In this document: in pieces, positions 40,806-50,452 of the stretch
How positions within the stretch are numbered: position 1 is the first letter of the stretch
Layout of the letters: each line of letters opens with the position of its first letter
DNA from: Nocardia sp. NBC_01730
Lineage (GTDB): Bacteria > Actinomycetota > Actinomycetes > Mycobacteriales > Mycobacteriaceae
NCBI RefSeq assembly: GCF_035920445.1
Contig: NZ_CP109162.1
Location: forward strand, 5,642,001 to 5,706,000
Reading direction: 5' to 3'
Length of the DNA: 64,000 nucleotides
Position numbers and translations under genes: made by a program
The notes under the pieces: model-generated
What the model saw: only the letters and a program-made list of their open reading frames with translations
What the model was told of the DNA's origin: nothing
The model's database searches: none

Positions 40806-41912
40806 TTGACCAAGACCGTATCCATACTGATTTCGGCGCTGACCGGTGTCTCGGCCTTGCTTTTCACGGCAGGCACCCCCGCCATCGCCAATCCGAACGC
40901 GATCAATCCGATTCCGGTGCTCAACGGCACCAATGGATTGCCGAATCTGGTCGGCCGCAGCAGGGCGGTCTTCCAGGTGACCGGCATGGCCAGTCCGAAC
41001 AACACCCAGGACTACAATGTGCTCGGCACCGATCTCGGCATTATGTGGGACAACGGGCATGGCGAAATGCTCACCGCTTTCGGTGACAGCGCGGGCATCG
41101 GTCTCCCGAACCTGCTCGCGGGCAGCGCATGGGCCTGGCGCAGCAATATCCTCGTCCGCAGCCACACCCAGGATCCGGCCAATGGCATCTTTTTCGACAG
41201 TGTGGTCCGGGATGTGTTCGGCCAGGCTCGCGACCTGATTCCCAGCCCGAAGATTCCGTTCCTGGAGATCAGCCGGATCCCCACCGCGGGAATCTCGGTC
41301 AACGGCGTGCAGTACATGAGCATGATGTCGGTGAAGAGCTGGGACGACGTCGGCCAGTGGAGCACCAACTTCTCCGGCCTGGCCGCCTCCGGTGACAACG
41401 GCGAGACCTGGGCCGACCTGTCGGCCACGCGGCGACCGAACGAGGGCGCGGACGCAAATTTCCAGATGAACGCCTTCATGAAGGATGGCGGATACGTCTA
41501 CGAATACGGCACCAGCCCCGGGCGCAACCACGCTGCCTACATCGCCCGCGTCCGCGAGACCGACATCGAGAATCTCCGCGAATACGAATACTGGGACGGC
41601 CGGGGCTGGCGCAAGAACGATGTGAATGCCGCAGTGCCGATCATGTGGGGCGTCGGTGAACTTTCGGTGAGATACAACTCCTATCTCGGACAATTCATCT
41701 CGCTCACCACCGATCCCTTCAATTCCGTGGTCATGCGCCGAGCGTCCTCGCCCGCGGGTCCGTGGAGTGATCCCGAGGTGCTGATCGATACCAGGGAATT
41801 GCCGACCGCGTACGCGCCATCGATTTTCCCGTACCAAACCGGGCGCGATCTGTACTTCCTTACCACCGTGCACAGCCAATACAACGTCGTCTTGATGCGC
41901 ACGACGCTGTAG
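40806..41912 (+). CDS. Secreted DUF4185 domain protein, paralogue 1
   Basis: 368 aa, TTG start at 40806. A Sec signal peptide (SILISALTGVSALLFTAGTP, cleavage near AIANP) leads into the DUF4185 beta-propeller: VLGTDLGIMWDNGHGEMLTA, FGDSAGIGLPNLLAGSAWAW, ISVNGVQYMSMMSV, YEYWDGRGWR, AYAPSIFPYQTGRDLYFLTT. The fold resembles glycoside hydrolase propellers. About 60% or more of residues look identical to the paralogue at 47460-48545 by eye. Extracellular; activity unknown. Confidence 0.88.
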   Translation: MTKTVSILISALTGVSALLFTAGTPAIANPNAINPIPVLNGTNGLPNLVGRSRAVFQVTGMASPNNTQDYNVLGTDLGIMWDNGHGEMLTAFGDSAGIGLPNLLAGSAWAWRSNILVRSHTQDPANGIFFDSVVRDVFGQARDLIPSPKIPFLEISRIPTAGISVNGVQYMSMMSVKSWDDVGQWSTNFSGLAASGDNGETWADLSATRRPNEGADANFQMNAFMKDGGYVYEYGTSPGRNHAAYIARVRETDIENLREYEYWDGRGWRKNDVNAAVPIMWGVGELSVRYNSYLGQFISLTTDPFNSVVMRRASSPAGPWSDPEVLIDTRELPTAYAPSIFPYQTGRDLYFLTTVHSQYNVVLMRTTL

Positions 41913-42011
41913 TACTCGGAGCCCTCCCGGTTCAACACGGTTCTTGACCTCAATCATGGTTCATGTATGAGGCTGAGCCGCGTTGCATCGTTTTCGTTTT
42001 CGGGAGGAACA

Positions 42012-43223
42012 ATGGTCACCACCACCACCGACGTCCACGCATGGCTCGGTGCCAACGCCCATGCGGTCGACAGCACCGATCCCGCCTTCACCGGACCGGA
42101 CCTCGACGCGCTGCTCGCACTGCTCGGCCCCGCCACGGTCGTCGGGCTAGGCGAGTCGACACGGTTCTCCCGGCAGACCTTCGGGGTGCGGGAGCGGGTG
42201 TTCCGCGCCCTGGTCGAGCGGCACGGGTTCCGCGCACTGGCGATCCAGGACACCGCGCGCTCCGGCGCACGCTGGGATCGGTTCGTCACCACGGGAGCGA
42301 GCGATCCCGAAACTGTGCTCGCCGGCGCGTGGCGGCCGTGGCGAACCGGGGAAACAGTCGCGGCACTGCGGTGGATTCGTGCGTACAACCTCGCCCATCC
42401 GGCCGATCCGGTGCGGATCTTCGGTGTCGAACCGCCACTGGCCGAGCCGAGCGACTACGACGCGGTGCTCGCCTACGTGCGCGAAACCGCACCGGAGCAG
42501 TTGGCCCCGATCGATGCACACCTCGCGCTGATCCGCACCGCGCACCAGGTCGACGAGCATGTCCAGCAACACCAAGGCATCCACCCGGGCCGTCCCTTCG
42601 TCGAACACGCGCGGGCCGCGATCGCGCTGCTCGAAGCACTGCCGGACACGCAGGAACGCGCCACCGCGCTCACCCACGCGCGCCTGATCCATGACTTCCA
42701 TGAGCAGAGCGTCGCGGGCCAGGGCGGTTTCGCCCGCGACGAGCGGCCCTCCGCCGAAACGCTGATCGAGTGGCAGCGCACGACGGGCGCCAAGATCGCC
42801 TACTGGGACGGGCTCGCCCACACGACCAACGTCCCCCTCCTCGCCATGGGTTCGGCCGAATTCCGCGGCGCGGGAAGTCATTTGCGCGAACACTTCGGTG
42901 CTGGATATATCTCGGTGGCCATCGGCTTCCACCACGGGGACCTGGGAATGGCCGTAGCGCCCGATCCGCTGCCCGACCTGGTCGACGCCATGCTCGGCGC
43001 GCTCGACCTGCCCGCGTACTACGTGGACCTGCACGCCGACGCGCCCGAATCGGTGCGCGGCTGGCTGAACCGACCCGCGAAAGCGCGCACCATCAGCGGC
43101 GTGTACGACCCGGCGAAGGATGCCGACGCGAACATCCGGGTGGAATCGCTCGCCGCCGCGTTCGATGTGCTGCTCCACGTGCGGGAGACCACGCCGGTGC
43201 ACTGGCTGCCTGCATCCGACTGA
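42012..43223 (+). CDS. Erythromycin-esterase-family protein with altered active site
   Basis: 403 aa, ATG at 42012 after GGGAGGA. The fold pattern matches the Ere family (VVGLGEST, LVERHGFRALAIQD, ALRWIRAYNLAHPADPVRIF, KIAYWDGLAHTTNVPLLAMG, AIGFHHGDLG). In known Ere enzymes the first motif is GEATH with a catalytic His, and the second carries a Glu; here they are GESTR and AIQD. So macrolactone hydrolysis as in EreB is doubtful. A related hydrolase with another substrate, or an inactive relative, is more likely. Confidence 0.8.
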   Translation: MVTTTTDVHAWLGANAHAVDSTDPAFTGPDLDALLALLGPATVVGLGESTRFSRQTFGVRERVFRALVERHGFRALAIQDTARSGARWDRFVTTGASDPETVLAGAWRPWRTGETVAALRWIRAYNLAHPADPVRIFGVEPPLAEPSDYDAVLAYVRETAPEQLAPIDAHLALIRTAHQVDEHVQQHQGIHPGRPFVEHARAAIALLEALPDTQERATALTHARLIHDFHEQSVAGQGGFARDERPSAETLIEWQRTTGAKIAYWDGLAHTTNVPLLAMGSAEFRGAGSHLREHFGAGYISVAIGFHHGDLGMAVAPDPLPDLVDAMLGALDLPAYYVDLHADAPESVRGWLNRPAKARTISGVYDPAKDADANIRVESLAAAFDVLLHVRETTPVHWLPASD

Positions 43224-43436
43224 ACAGCTACACGAACGCGATCGCGGCCAGGCGATGCGCTGAGTGTTACGAGCATCCACCTGAACCGTCGCACGAACGA
43301 AGTCATCAGGCGGGCGACGCAGCGGCCCCGCAGGCATCCACCTGCGCCGCCCGCCGCACGGCCATCGGCGGGAGGATACGCAGGCCATCCTTCTGAGCGG
43401 GCCGGACGCGGGTCAGGGGCCAATAGACTCGGGATC

Positions 43437-44111
43437 ATGGATGCGGCCGATTGGGACGAGCGTTACGCGCAAGCGGAATTGATCTGGGGCGCACCGCCGA
43501 ACAGCACCGTGGTCGAGCACGTCTACGGGTTGGAGCGGCGGACGCCGCTACAACCCGCCGACCCCGAAAGCGAACCACCGGAACTCCCGCGCGCACTCGA
43601 CCTCGCCTGCGGCGAAGGCCGCAACACCCTGTGGCTCGCGACGCACGGCTGGCAGGTGCACGCCGTCGACTATTCCCAGGTCGGGATCGACAAGGGCCGC
43701 ACTGTGGCGTCGCGGCTGTCCCGCTCGGTTCGCGGCCGCATCACCTGGCAGTGCACCGATGTCACCAACCTGGGCGCGGCGGACATCACGGGCCCGTTCG
43801 AGCTGGTCCTCATGGTTTTCCTGCATCTACCCGCCGAGCAGCGCCGCATGGTGGTTCGCCGGGCAGCCGACCTGCTCGCTCCGGAAGGCACTCTGCTCGT
43901 CCTCGGCCACGACACCACGAACCGGACCGATGGTTTCGGCGGCCCACAGGACCCGGCCATCCTCTTCACCCCTGACGATATCGTCGCCGACCTCGGCCCC
44001 GCGGCCGCCGCCCACCGCATCCGAATCCGCATCGCCGACCGAGTCTTCCGCCCGACCGAAACACGCGACGCCATCGACGCCCTCGTCATCGCCACGCGCC
44101 CCACCGACTGA
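43437..44111 (+). CDS. SAM-dependent methyltransferase (TehB/thiopurine type)
   Basis: 224 aa. WDERYAQAELIWGAPPNSTV is the typical N-terminus of small-molecule methyltransferases with a wide active site; ALDLACGEGRNTLWLATHGW is the SAM site and VHAVDYSQVGIDKGR the acidic ribose-binding strand. Mono-domain and soluble. Homologues methylate tellurite, thiols or small acids; the substrate is not readable. Confidence 0.88.
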   Translation: MDAADWDERYAQAELIWGAPPNSTVVEHVYGLERRTPLQPADPESEPPELPRALDLACGEGRNTLWLATHGWQVHAVDYSQVGIDKGRTVASRLSRSVRGRITWQCTDVTNLGAADITGPFELVLMVFLHLPAEQRRMVVRRAADLLAPEGTLLVLGHDTTNRTDGFGGPQDPAILFTPDDIVADLGPAAAAHRIRIRIADRVFRPTETRDAIDALVIATRPTD

Positions 44112-44178
44112 TCCTGCGACGAGCGGTTGTGGAGACCTCTTTCTTCCACGATGCCGCGGCCATGCGCCAGCCGTGATG

Positions 44179-44769
44179 TCAGCACCAGCGAGCGAGCCAG
44201 GGGGTGACGGTGTCGGCGATGAAGTCGAAGCCGGCGCCGAAGGAGTGGGGCTGACCGGGGATGACACAGACTTCGGCGGCGTCGGCGGGGTCGGGGATAC
44301 CGAAGGGGTCTTTGGCGCCGTTGATGACCACTACCTCGATGGCTCCGGCAGCGAGGAGTTCCTCGCGGCGGGACTTCTCCGGTTTTCCGGGTGGGTGCAG
44401 GGGGAATGAGAGCGCAAGCACGCCGCGTGCGCCGGCCGCGACAGCCGTGCGACAGGCGACCCTGGCTCCGTTGCTGCGCCCGCCCTGGATCAGGGGGATG
44501 CGCTTGCGGCCGCGCAGGTGGGCGACGATTTCGAGCCACGCCTCGTCCTGCTTGACTACCGAACCGGGCGCACGACGACCAGCGACCCGATACGGTTGCA
44601 CAACCCTTGCGACCGCACCGCCCATCCGCAGCGCCGAATCACGCACCACGAGAAGATCTTTCGCATCGACCCCGCCGCCGGAACCATGCGTGAGCAGCAG
44701 TAGGAACGCGGGTTTGCGGGGTTGTTCGAGCTCGATCTCAGCCGGTCCGGCACTCGTCTCGATTCGCAC
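44179..44769 (-). CDS. Alpha/beta-hydrolase of the KANL3/Tex30 type
   Basis: 196 aa from a GTG at 44767-44769. FLLLLTHGSGGGVDAKDLLV, IPLIQGGRSNGARVACRTA (nucleophile GRSNG), LSFPLHPPGKPEKSRREELL, VVINGAKDPFGIP and VCVIPGQPHSFGAG (His) match the family of small dienelactone-hydrolase-like proteins. Soluble, lone gene; substrate unknown. Confidence 0.85.
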   Translation of the reverse strand: MRIETSAGPAEIELEQPRKPAFLLLLTHGSGGGVDAKDLLVVRDSALRMGGAVARVVQPYRVAGRRAPGSVVKQDEAWLEIVAHLRGRKRIPLIQGGRSNGARVACRTAVAAGARGVLALSFPLHPPGKPEKSRREELLAAGAIEVVVINGAKDPFGIPDPADAAEVCVIPGQPHSFGAGFDFIADTVTPWLARWC

Positions 44770-44810
44770 ACCCCACGGTAGCTGTGTTTTTGGCCGCGCG
44801 GGCGCGGCGG

Positions 44811-44905
44811 GTTCGCGGCCCCCTTGTGGCTCGCGTCCGAGCGGCCGACGCTGGCGACTTCGTCGCGGACGCGTCGGCCGCTCGGACGCGAGCCGGGCCG
44901 CGAAC
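44811..44905. repeat. Long inverted repeat (34 paired bases) downstream of no gene
   Basis: Perfect 23-bp arms at 44828-44850 and 44872-44894 (GGCTCGCGTCCGAGCGGCCG at the left), continued by GTTCGCGGCCC (44811-44821) and GGGCCGCGAAC (44895-44905) with a 6-nt bulge on the left. Lies upstream of the minus-strand hydrolase. It is too long for an ordinary operator; it could be a terminator of readthrough from the right or an interspersed palindromic element. Confidence 0.75.
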
Positions 44906-45114
44906 AGGCAATGCCCGGTCTCGCTGCGCTCGGAAGCGGGGGGTTGGGCCGGTGTGGTTGCGAGAGGCGGGCGTGGGACCCGGATGGTCGGGGCATACCG
45001 GTGGGGTGACGGCCGGTGCAACGTTGTCGTAGACGCGACAGCATGATGCGAGCCTGCTCGCGAGAGCCGTCGTGTTTATCGCGTCACATTGCACGCTTCG
45101 CTCTTTGCCGACTC

Positions 45115-45155
45115 ATTACCGGTCGGTAATATGATCCATAAGTTACCCGCGGGTA
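45115..45155. promoter_or_regulatory. Two palindromes in the fadE5 promoter
   Basis: ATTACCG-GT-CGGTAAT (45115-45130) and the perfect 12-bp palindrome TACCCGCGGGTA (45144-45155). Both resemble TetR-type acyl-CoA-responsive operators. The rest of 44906-45252 shows no gene. Confidence 0.55.
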
Positions 45156-45252
45156 GTATGCGGAAAACCGGCACGACTACCCGGTGGAGCGAACAACGGG
45201 CGGGAACGGCATCCAACCGACCGCACCCGAACTCAACGGAGAGAGCACTGAG

Positions 45253-47112
45253 ATGGGTCACTACAAGAGCAACGTCCGCGACCTGGAGTTCAACCTCTTC
45301 GAGGTCCTCGGCCTCGGCTCCATCCTGGACAGCGGCGCCTACGGCGACCTCGACACGGACACCGTCAAGGAGATGCTCAACGAGGTGCGCCGCCTCGCTG
45401 AGGGCCCGCTCGGTGAATCGTTCGCCGACGGCGACCGCAATCCGCCGGTCTTCGACCCCGCGACCCACACGGTCACGCTGCCCGAGTCCTTCAAGAAGAG
45501 CTACCGCACCATCCAGGACGGCGGCTGGGATCGGCTGGGCGTCGCCGAGGAGCTCGGCGGCATGCCGGTCCCGCGCGCGGCCTACTGGGCCATCGCGGAA
45601 CTACTCCTTGGCGCGCAGCCGGCCGCCTTCATGTACGCCGCGGGCGCCGGCTTCGCGAACATCTTCTACAACAACGCCACCGAAGAGCAGAAAGGTTGGG
45701 CGAAGATCGCCGCCGACCAGGGCTGGGGCGCCACCATGGTGCTGACCGAGCCCGATGCCGGTTCGGACGTCGGCGCAGGCCGCACCAAGGCCATCGAGCA
45801 GGAAGACGGCTCCTGGCACATCGAGGGTGTGAAGCGATTCATCACCTCGGGCGACGCCGACGACCTGTTCCCGAACATCATGCACTTGGTGCTGGCGCGT
45901 CCCGAGGGCGCAGGCCCTGGCACCAAGGGCCTTTCGCTGTTCTTCGTACCGAAGTTCCACTTCGACCACGAGACCGGCGAGCTGGGCGAGCGCAACGGCG
46001 TCTTCGTCACCAACGTCGAGCACAAGATGGGCCTGAAGGTCTCCGCCACCTGCGAGGTCACCTTCGGCGGTCACGGGGTCCCGGCCACGGGCTGGCTGGT
46101 CGGCGAGGTACACAACGGCATCGCACAGATGTTCGACATCATCGAGCACGCGCGGATGATGGTGGGTACCAAGGCCATCGCGACCCTGTCGACCGGCTAC
46201 CTGAACGCCCGCGACTATGCCAAGGAGCGGGTGCAGGGCGCCGACCTGACCCAGATGACCGACAAGGCCGCGCCCCGCGTGACCATCTCCCACCACCCGG
46301 ACGTGCGTCGTTCGCTGGCGACCCAGAAGGCGTACGCCGAGGGCCTGCGCGCGGTGTACCTGTACACCGCCGCCCACCAGAACGCCGATATAGCGCAGCA
46401 CGTCTCGGGCGCCGACGCCGATCTGGCCGCGCGGGTGAACGACCTGCTGCTGCCGATCGTCAAGGGCGTCGGTTCCGAGCGGGCCTACCAGTACCTGACC
46501 GAGTCGCTGCAGACCTTCGGTGGTTCCGGCTTCCTGCAGGATTACCCGATCGAGCAGTACATCCGGGACGCGAAGATCGACTCGCTGTACGAAGGCACCA
46601 CCGCCATCCAGGCGCAGGACTTCTTCTTCCGCAAGATCGCCCGTGACCGCGGCGCCGCGCTGGCCCACGTGGCCGGCCAGGTGCAGAAGTTCATCGAGTC
46701 CGAGGCGGGCAACGGCCGCCTGAAGGCCGAGCGCAAGCTGCTGGCCACCGCGCTGGAGGACGTGCAGGCCATGGCCGCCACGCTCACCGGCTACTTGATG
46801 GGCGCCCAGGAGCAGCAGACCGAGCTGTACAAGGTCGGCCTCGGTTCGGTGCGGTTCCTGCTCGCGGTCGGCGACCTGCTCATCGGTTGGCAGCTGCTGC
46901 GCCAAGCCGAGGTCGCCATCGCGGCGCTCGACGGTGTGGTTTCGTCCGACTCGCAAGCAGGCGGCACGGGTACCGACAAGGCGTTCTACCAGGGCAAAAT
47001 CGCGGTAGCGCAGTTTTTCGCGCGCAACATCCTGCCCGAGCTGACCGCCACTCGCGCCGTGCTGTCCACCCTGGACAACGACATCATGGAACTGGACGAA
47101 GCCGCCTTCTGA
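45253..47112 (+). CDS. fadE5: Acyl-CoA dehydrogenase FadE5
   Basis: 619 aa, ATG at 45253 after GGAGAG. FAD-dependent first step of beta-oxidation. Motifs: [20 protein letters not shown] (FAD/substrate region), [55 protein letters not shown] and [20 protein letters not shown] with [15 protein letters not shown]. The extra roughly 200 residues compared with ordinary acyl-CoA dehydrogenases are usual for FadE5, which accepts a broad range of chain lengths. The neighbourhood (fadA2, fabG4, htdX further right) mirrors Rv0241c-Rv0244c. Terminated by a clear hairpin. Confidence 0.93.
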   Translation: MGHYKSNVRDLEFNLFEVLGLGSILDSGAYGDLDTDTVKEMLNEVRRLAEGPLGESFADGDRNPPVFDPATHTVTLPESFKKSYRTIQDGGWDRLGVAEELGGMPVPRAAYWAIAELLLGAQPAAFMYAAGAGFANIFYNNATEEQKGWAKIAADQGWGATMVLTEPDAGSDVGAGRTKAIEQEDGSWHIEGVKRFITSGDADDLFPNIMHLVLARPEGAGPGTKGLSLFFVPKFHFDHETGELGERNGVFVTNVEHKMGLKVSATCEVTFGGHGVPATGWLVGEVHNGIAQMFDIIEHARMMVGTKAIATLSTGYLNARDYAKERVQGADLTQMTDKAAPRVTISHHPDVRRSLATQKAYAEGLRAVYLYTAAHQNADIAQHVSGADADLAARVNDLLLPIVKGVGSERAYQYLTESLQTFGGSGFLQDYPIEQYIRDAKIDSLYEGTTAIQAQDFFFRKIARDRGAALAHVAGQVQKFIESEAGNGRLKAERKLLATALEDVQAMAATLTGYLMGAQEQQTELYKVGLGSVRFLLAVGDLLIGWQLLRQAEVAIAALDGVVSSDSQAGGTGTDKAFYQGKIAVAQFFARNILPELTATRAVLSTLDNDIMELDEAAF

Positions 47113-47138
47113 CGGTTCACACAACCCGCGTACGACAC

Positions 47139-47166
47139 AACGGCCCGGAGATTTCTCCGGGCCGTT
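47139..47166. terminator. Terminator of fadE5
   Basis: AACGGCCCGGAGA (47139-47151) and its complement TCTCCGGGCCGTT (47154-47166), 13-bp arms ending in TTT. Confidence 0.85.
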
Positions 47167-47459
47167 TGTCGTGTCGCGGCCGGCCCGGACCCGCGTACCG
47201 CCCCAACGGCTGGGCCGACCCGGGCAGCCTGCCCGCGCCGGAGGACATCCCACGCGGCGGACACCTGGTGCACGATCCCGCGGCAAACCAGATCCGCCGG
47301 ATGAGCGTGCGGGTCTACCGTCCTGGCACGGCCGTGGTGGCTGTACCGATTGGTGACAATCGCCCGAACGACCGGGATCGCCCGCCGATGTACGGGACAT
47401 AGCGGCCGCGAGCAGGCACAATGTCCGGGCAGACCGGCGCAAGAGAAGGGACTGTCCGG
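47167..47459. other. Possible C-terminal gene fragment, otherwise no gene
   Basis: An open frame ending at 47402 reads PAYRPNGWADPGSLPAPEDI, PRGGHLVHDPAANQIRRMSV and RPGTAVVAVPIGDNRPNDRD. It looks coding but has no start codon, so it may be a gene remnant. AGAAGGG near 47444 is the RBS region of the next DUF4185 gene. Confidence 0.35.
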
Positions 47460-48545
47460 ATGACTCGATCGCTGTCCGCTCTCGCCAGAGCCGGTGCGCT
47501 CGCCGCGGTCCTCTCGCTCGCCGTGGCAGCGCCCGCCATAGCCGACCCGAACAACGTCATGCCGATCCCGGCGCTCAACGGCATCCACAGCCTGCCCGAG
47601 CTCCCCGGCCCGACGAAGGCCGTGTACCAGGTGACCGGCATGGACAGCCCGAACCGCACCCAGAATGTCAACGTGCTCGGCACCGACCTCGGCATCATGT
47701 GGGACGACGGCAGCGGCCGGATGATCACCGCCTTCGGCGACAGCGCCGGTCTGGGCTTCCCCAACCTCCTCGCGGGCAGCATCTGGGCCTGGACCAGCAA
47801 TGTGCTGTTCCGCAGCTCCGACCACAACCCGTCCGACGGAATCGTCTTCGACGACGTCGTGCCGAATCCCTTGCCGAGCCCCAAGATCCCCGGCATCGAA
47901 ATCAGTTTCATTCCGACCGCGGGCATTTCGGTAGGCGGCGTACAGTACATGAGCCTGATGTCGGTCCGGGAATGGGGCGACAACGGCAAATGGAGCACCA
48001 ACTTCTCCACCTTCGCCGCCTCCCGCGACGGCGGCGCCACCTGGTCTCAACTCGCCACAACCCGCCGCGCGAACGTCGACGGCCACGAGAAGTTCCAGCA
48101 GAATGCCTTTGTGAAGGCCGGGGGCTACGTCTACCGCTACGGCACCCCTGCCGGGCGCAACAACCCAGGGTTCGTATCCCGCGCCAGCGAGTCCGACATC
48201 GCCGACCTCGACGCCTACGAGTACTGGGACGGTCGCGCGTGGAAACCCGGCGACGCCAAGACCGCGGCCCCCGTCGTCGGAGACGTCGGTGAAATCTCGG
48301 TCATGTGGAACGGCTACCTCCGCCAGTTCGTCATGCTGACCACCGACCCGGCCAACAGCGTCGTCATGCGCACCGCCCCCGCCCCCGAGGGGCCGTGGAG
48401 CGAGCCCCGCGTCCTCATCGACGCCCGCGCTCTGCCCACCGCCTACGCACCGATGATCTTCCCGTACCAAACGGGCAGCGATCTCTACTTCATGGTCACC
48501 CAGCACACCCAATACAACGTGCTGCTGATGCGAACGCCGCTCTGA
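47460..48545 (+). CDS. Secreted DUF4185 domain protein, paralogue 2
   Basis: 361 aa, ATG at 47460. Sec signal peptide RAGALAAVLSLAVAAPAIAD, then VLGTDLGIMWDDGSGRMITA, FGDSAGLGFPNLLAGSIWAW, SVGGVQYMSLMSVREWGDNG, YEYWDGRAWKPGD and AYAPMIFPYQTGSDLYFMVT. Collinear with paralogue 1 along the whole length; only fadE5, an esterase-like gene, a methyltransferase and a hydrolase lie between them. Extracellular, function unknown. Confidence 0.88.
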   Translation: MTRSLSALARAGALAAVLSLAVAAPAIADPNNVMPIPALNGIHSLPELPGPTKAVYQVTGMDSPNRTQNVNVLGTDLGIMWDDGSGRMITAFGDSAGLGFPNLLAGSIWAWTSNVLFRSSDHNPSDGIVFDDVVPNPLPSPKIPGIEISFIPTAGISVGGVQYMSLMSVREWGDNGKWSTNFSTFAASRDGGATWSQLATTRRANVDGHEKFQQNAFVKAGGYVYRYGTPAGRNNPGFVSRASESDIADLDAYEYWDGRAWKPGDAKTAAPVVGDVGEISVMWNGYLRQFVMLTTDPANSVVMRTAPAPEGPWSEPRVLIDARALPTAYAPMIFPYQTGSDLYFMVTQHTQYNVLLMRTPL

Positions 48546-48556
48546 TCTCTATTCGC

Positions 48557-50452
48557 TCATTCGCATTTCACCACTGGTACCGGGTCGTATTTGACCGTGC
48601 GGGTTTTGCGGGAGACTTCGCGCCCCGTCTTGCGGTCGGTGATGATGCGGGTGTCGGAGACGGTGAAGCCCGGGGCGCCCTCGGTGGCGATGCAGTCCTT
48701 GCCCTTGGGCAGGGTGATGGTAGTGGGCTCGGTCGGCTTGGCGCGCTCGCCGGTGACGGATTCGACATCGACCGTCTTGGTGCCCCATAGCCGGACGGTG
48801 ATCTCCGAGTCGGTGGTGAACGCCTCGATGTAGACGCCAGTTCCGGTGTTGTTGCGGAATTTCAGGTCGATCGCGCCGTCGAAGACGGTGGCCTCGCGGG
48901 CGGCCGGATAGCGGGAGATGTAGTAGCTGTGCTCGGTGTGGCCCGCGTCCTCCAACCCGGCGAAGTACGCGGCGTTGTAGAGCGTGGTGGCGAACTGGCT
49001 GATGCCGCCGCCGACGGCGGTGCTCGGGCGGCCGTGGTCGATGATGCCGGACTCGACATATCCCTCGGCGGTGCCGCGGGGGCCGGTGAAGTCGTTGAGC
49101 GAGAACGTGTCGCCCGGCTTCACGATCGCGCCGTTGACCTTCCTGGCCACCGTGCGGATATTGACGCCGGAAGGGCCGCTGAAGCCGCTGGTGGTGAACG
49201 AACCCATGGTTTCGACGACGCCGAGGGCCTGGACCGCTTCGGTGGTCAGTTTCGGTTCGACTCGCTCGTAGACCGCCTGCCCGGTCCGCTCACCCGGCGC
49301 GACCAGCAGCGCGGTGAACTGCTCGAGTGTCTTGGGCCAGTTGACCTTGTCGCCGACAACGGCGGGAACGACCGTCGGCTTGCCGCCGGACAGCGCGAAC
49401 GTCGCGTCCTTCGGCTCGACTTCGGAGGGCGCGAGCTGCGGCGCCAGCAGTCCGATGGCGGCATCCTGGTTGACGGTCACGGTGAGACCACCCTGACCGT
49501 CCGGCCCGAAGGTCAGCACGGATGCGGTCTGCTCCGGTTCGAGCCTGGCCGCCGCGCCCTTGCCCGCGAACGTGATCGGCGCCCGCACGGCGGGCTCGGC
49601 GATCTCGCGCAGTGCCCGGTCGACCGCCTCGGGACGCACGTTCAGCGGTGCGGGAACAACCGGGAGATCCAGCGGTGCACCAGTGATCCAGTTGTCGACC
49701 AGCGCCGCACGTGCGGCGGCGAGGTCGAGCACCCGTCCAGGAACCGGTGGCACCGCGACGGGTCTGTCCTTGTCGAACTGGATGGTGCCCTCGACCGACG
49801 GGCGGTCGTAGACCCGCAGGTCGGTCAGCTGGCGGTCCAGGGTGGGATCGTCGATCTTGCTGGCGATCGCGACATCGCGGGTCGTGAAGAAGGAGGTGAG
49901 CCTGGTGATCGGGTTGAGCGGCTGCGTACCGATCCGCGACCAGGTGCCGTCCCAGTCCACGGCGAGCCCCGCGGCGCTGGGCACGAGACGGGTCTGCACG
50001 TCACCGATGCGCAACGGCAGTTCGCTGCCGGATCTGGGTTCGAGCTCGGCGCGCAGCGCGGCATCGGCCGCGGCCGTGTTCATGCCCCCGACGTCCACGC
50101 CTGCGACAACTGTGCCGCGCGGCACGTCACCCGAGGACAGCACCCAGTCCACCGCATAGCCGAGGCCGGCCACCGCGAGCACAGCGCCAACTGCGATGCC
50201 CGCCCGGCGTACCACCGCGATATCGAGGCGCTTGGGCGGCGGGTTGGCGATCGGACGGCGTCCAGGTGCACGGCGGGGGGCGGGCGGCACGGGCCGCCGA
50301 CCGGCTTGCAGAGGTTGGGTCGGCGCCGAACCGCCATCCCATTCGCCCGACTGGTCCGGTTCGTGGGACCGGTCCGGCCCGAGGAACTGACGTAGGCCGA
50401 CGTCGCCACCCGGTTGTGGGCCGCGGGGTCCGGTGCTCGGCTGGCTCGTCAC
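48557..50452 (-). CDS. VanW-family membrane-anchored cell-wall protein (YoaR-like)
   Basis: 631 aa from a GTG at 50450-50452 with GGGGAGGA upstream. A proline-rich cytoplasmic N-terminus (RPVPPAPRRAPGRRPIANPP), one transmembrane helix (AGIAVGAVLAVAGLGYAVDW, about residues 80-100), two peptidoglycan-binding-4-like repeats (GTVVAGVDVGGMNTAAADAA; TVVPAVVGDKVNWPKTLEQF) and the VanW domain (FSLNDFTGPRGTAEGYVESG, GGGISQFATTLYNAAYFAGL, SYYISRYPAAREATVF). Exported and wall-associated. The final segment with cysteines is a small C-terminal add-on. VanW proteins are not vancomycin-resistance enzymes in themselves; their role is unknown. Confidence 0.88.
   Translation of the reverse strand: MTSQPSTGPRGPQPGGDVGLRQFLGPDRSHEPDQSGEWDGGSAPTQPLQAGRRPVPPAPRRAPGRRPIANPPPKRLDIAVVRRAGIAVGAVLAVAGLGYAVDWVLSSGDVPRGTVVAGVDVGGMNTAAADAALRAELEPRSGSELPLRIGDVQTRLVPSAAGLAVDWDGTWSRIGTQPLNPITRLTSFFTTRDVAIASKIDDPTLDRQLTDLRVYDRPSVEGTIQFDKDRPVAVPPVPGRVLDLAAARAALVDNWITGAPLDLPVVPAPLNVRPEAVDRALREIAEPAVRAPITFAGKGAAARLEPEQTASVLTFGPDGQGGLTVTVNQDAAIGLLAPQLAPSEVEPKDATFALSGGKPTVVPAVVGDKVNWPKTLEQFTALLVAPGERTGQAVYERVEPKLTTEAVQALGVVETMGSFTTSGFSGPSGVNIRTVARKVNGAIVKPGDTFSLNDFTGPRGTAEGYVESGIIDHGRPSTAVGGGISQFATTLYNAAYFAGLEDAGHTEHSYYISRYPAAREATVFDGAIDLKFRNNTGTGVYIEAFTTDSEITVRLWGTKTVDVESVTGERAKPTEPTTITLPKGKDCIATEGAPGFTVSDTRIITDRKTGREVSRKTRTVKYDPVPVVKCE

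Noticed and set aside
45601..47442. 613-codon minus-strand frame antisense to fadE5
   Set aside because: Mirror frame of a high-GC gene; no family pattern.
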